7,938 bases of DNA from Bacteroidota bacterium (lineage in GTDB: Bacteria > Bacteroidota > Bacteroidia > Bacteroidales > VadinHA17). The notes under the pieces are model-generated. The model was not told the origin of the DNA, did not search any database, and saw only the letters and a program-made list of their open reading frames with translations. The DNA lies in assembly GCA_021816545.1 (NCBI GenBank), contig JAKAXP010000107.1, forward strand, positions 1 to 7,938, given 5' to 3'. The position numbers and the translations under genes are program-made. Shown piece by piece: positions 7,565-7,938 of this stretch (position 1 is its first letter; each line of letters begins with the position of its first letter).

Positions 7565-7587
7565 AAAGAGCCCTTCCCGGGCTCTTT
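7565..7587. terminator. Second perfect hairpin in the convergent intergenic region
   Basis: AAAGAGCCC (7565-7573) pairs perfectly over nine bases with GGGCTCTTT (7579-7587) around the loop TTCCC. The T-tract is short on either strand (only the three stem Ts), so it may be a weaker terminator, a backup, or a 3'-end stabilising structure. Polymerase coming from the minus-strand gene meets it first, 48 bases after that gene's stop. The rest of the gap (7588-7635) is A/T-rich and shows nothing further. Confidence 0.6.
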
Positions 7588-7635
7588 CAATTTATTATGT
7601 ATATTTTATAATACCCCGCTTCCGAAGGCAACTGA

Positions 7636-7938
7636 TCAGTACTCAGCCCCCTGCCTCTTAAGGTTTTCGAGGTACAGCTTAAGGTCAGGAGTGTCAGATG
7701 TCATCATCCTGTTGTACCACTGCCGTGCCGTCTCATTTCTTCCCATGCTCCGGTCAAGCATTATCAGAGCGGTGTAGACTGATCCCTCTATTCCGAGGTT
7801 AAGACTGTCGGTCTCATTGATGATAGCTTCATAAATCCGGTACGCTGCCATGCTGTTCCCGGCACCGGTGAGCGAATATGCCTCATTCAGACTGCTGTTG
7901 AGACCGGCATCAGTGACAATTCCCCTGAAAGAGAGGCA
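7636..7938 (-). CDS. C-terminal end of a helical, possibly TPR-like protein of unknown function (partial)
   Basis: The minus-strand frame is open from the TGA at 7636-7638 to the right edge, giving 100 visible residues, so the gene starts outside the window. A methionine at 7849-7851 is possible as a start but 29 further codons in frame upstream look equally protein-like (LNEAYSLTGAGNS leads straight into it), so I treat it as internal. The visible part is mostly helical with regularly spaced small and aromatic residues: MAAYRIYEAII, then GSVYTALIMLDR, then ETARQWYNRMM, then LKLYLENLKRQG before the stop. The pattern of paired amphipathic helices of about this length suggests a degenerate TPR or TPR-like tail, but no consensus repeat can be fixed. 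It converges on the FadL-type gene, separated by two hairpins. I do not recognise the family. Confidence 0.72.
   Translation of the reverse strand, partial: CLSFRGIVTDAGLNSSLNEAYSLTGAGNSMAAYRIYEAIINETDSLNLGIEGSVYTALIMLDRSMGRNETARQWYNRMMTSDTPDLKLYLENLKRQGAEY

Overview
The window looks like a chromosomal stretch from a member of the Bacteroidota, most likely Bacteroidales. The evidence is a SusC/SusD outer-membrane pair, three lipoproteins with Bacteroidota-style signal peptides, BACON domains (a domain largely confined to this phylum), A-rich start regions mostly lacking Shine-Dalgarno sequences, and promoter candidates of the TTTG / TAnnTTTG type. The moderate G+C and the preference for AGG arginine codons would suit an uncultured or environmental lineage, but I cannot name a genus.

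Layout. (1) Positions 1-4891, plus strand: the 3' two-thirds of a SusC-type TonB-dependent transporter, a complete SusD-type lipoprotein, and a lipoprotein with two BACON domains and an unassigned C-terminal beta-rich domain. The junctions are 18 and 20 bases, so this is one operon, and it ends at a strong intrinsic terminator (4915-4953). (2) 5006-5902: a lone lipoprotein resembling the DUF6340 family, with a promoter candidate that overlaps the previous terminator's T-tract. (3) 6048-7496: a complete OmpP1/FadL-family outer-membrane transporter with its own promoter candidate and a very different, apparently optimised, codon choice. (4) 7497-7635: a convergent intergenic region with two adjacent hairpins, the first terminator-like in both directions. 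(5) 7636-7938, minus strand: the C-terminal 100 residues of a helical, possibly TPR-like protein that runs off the right edge.

How the genes work together. SusC and SusD would form a lidded, TonB-powered importer, with the BACON lipoprotein as a surface substrate-capture partner in the position of SusE/SusF-type proteins. No hydrolase, protease, sulfatase or regulator is visible, so the substrate cannot be inferred; upstream sequence would be needed. The FadL-family porin would handle hydrophobic compounds and is probably an independent, well-expressed transcription unit. I see no mobile element, CRISPR array, tRNA or rRNA, and no stretch over 300 bases without a gene. I do not find a clearly new system. 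The least explained parts are the C-terminal domain of the BACON lipoprotein, the DUF6340-like protein and the partial minus-strand gene.
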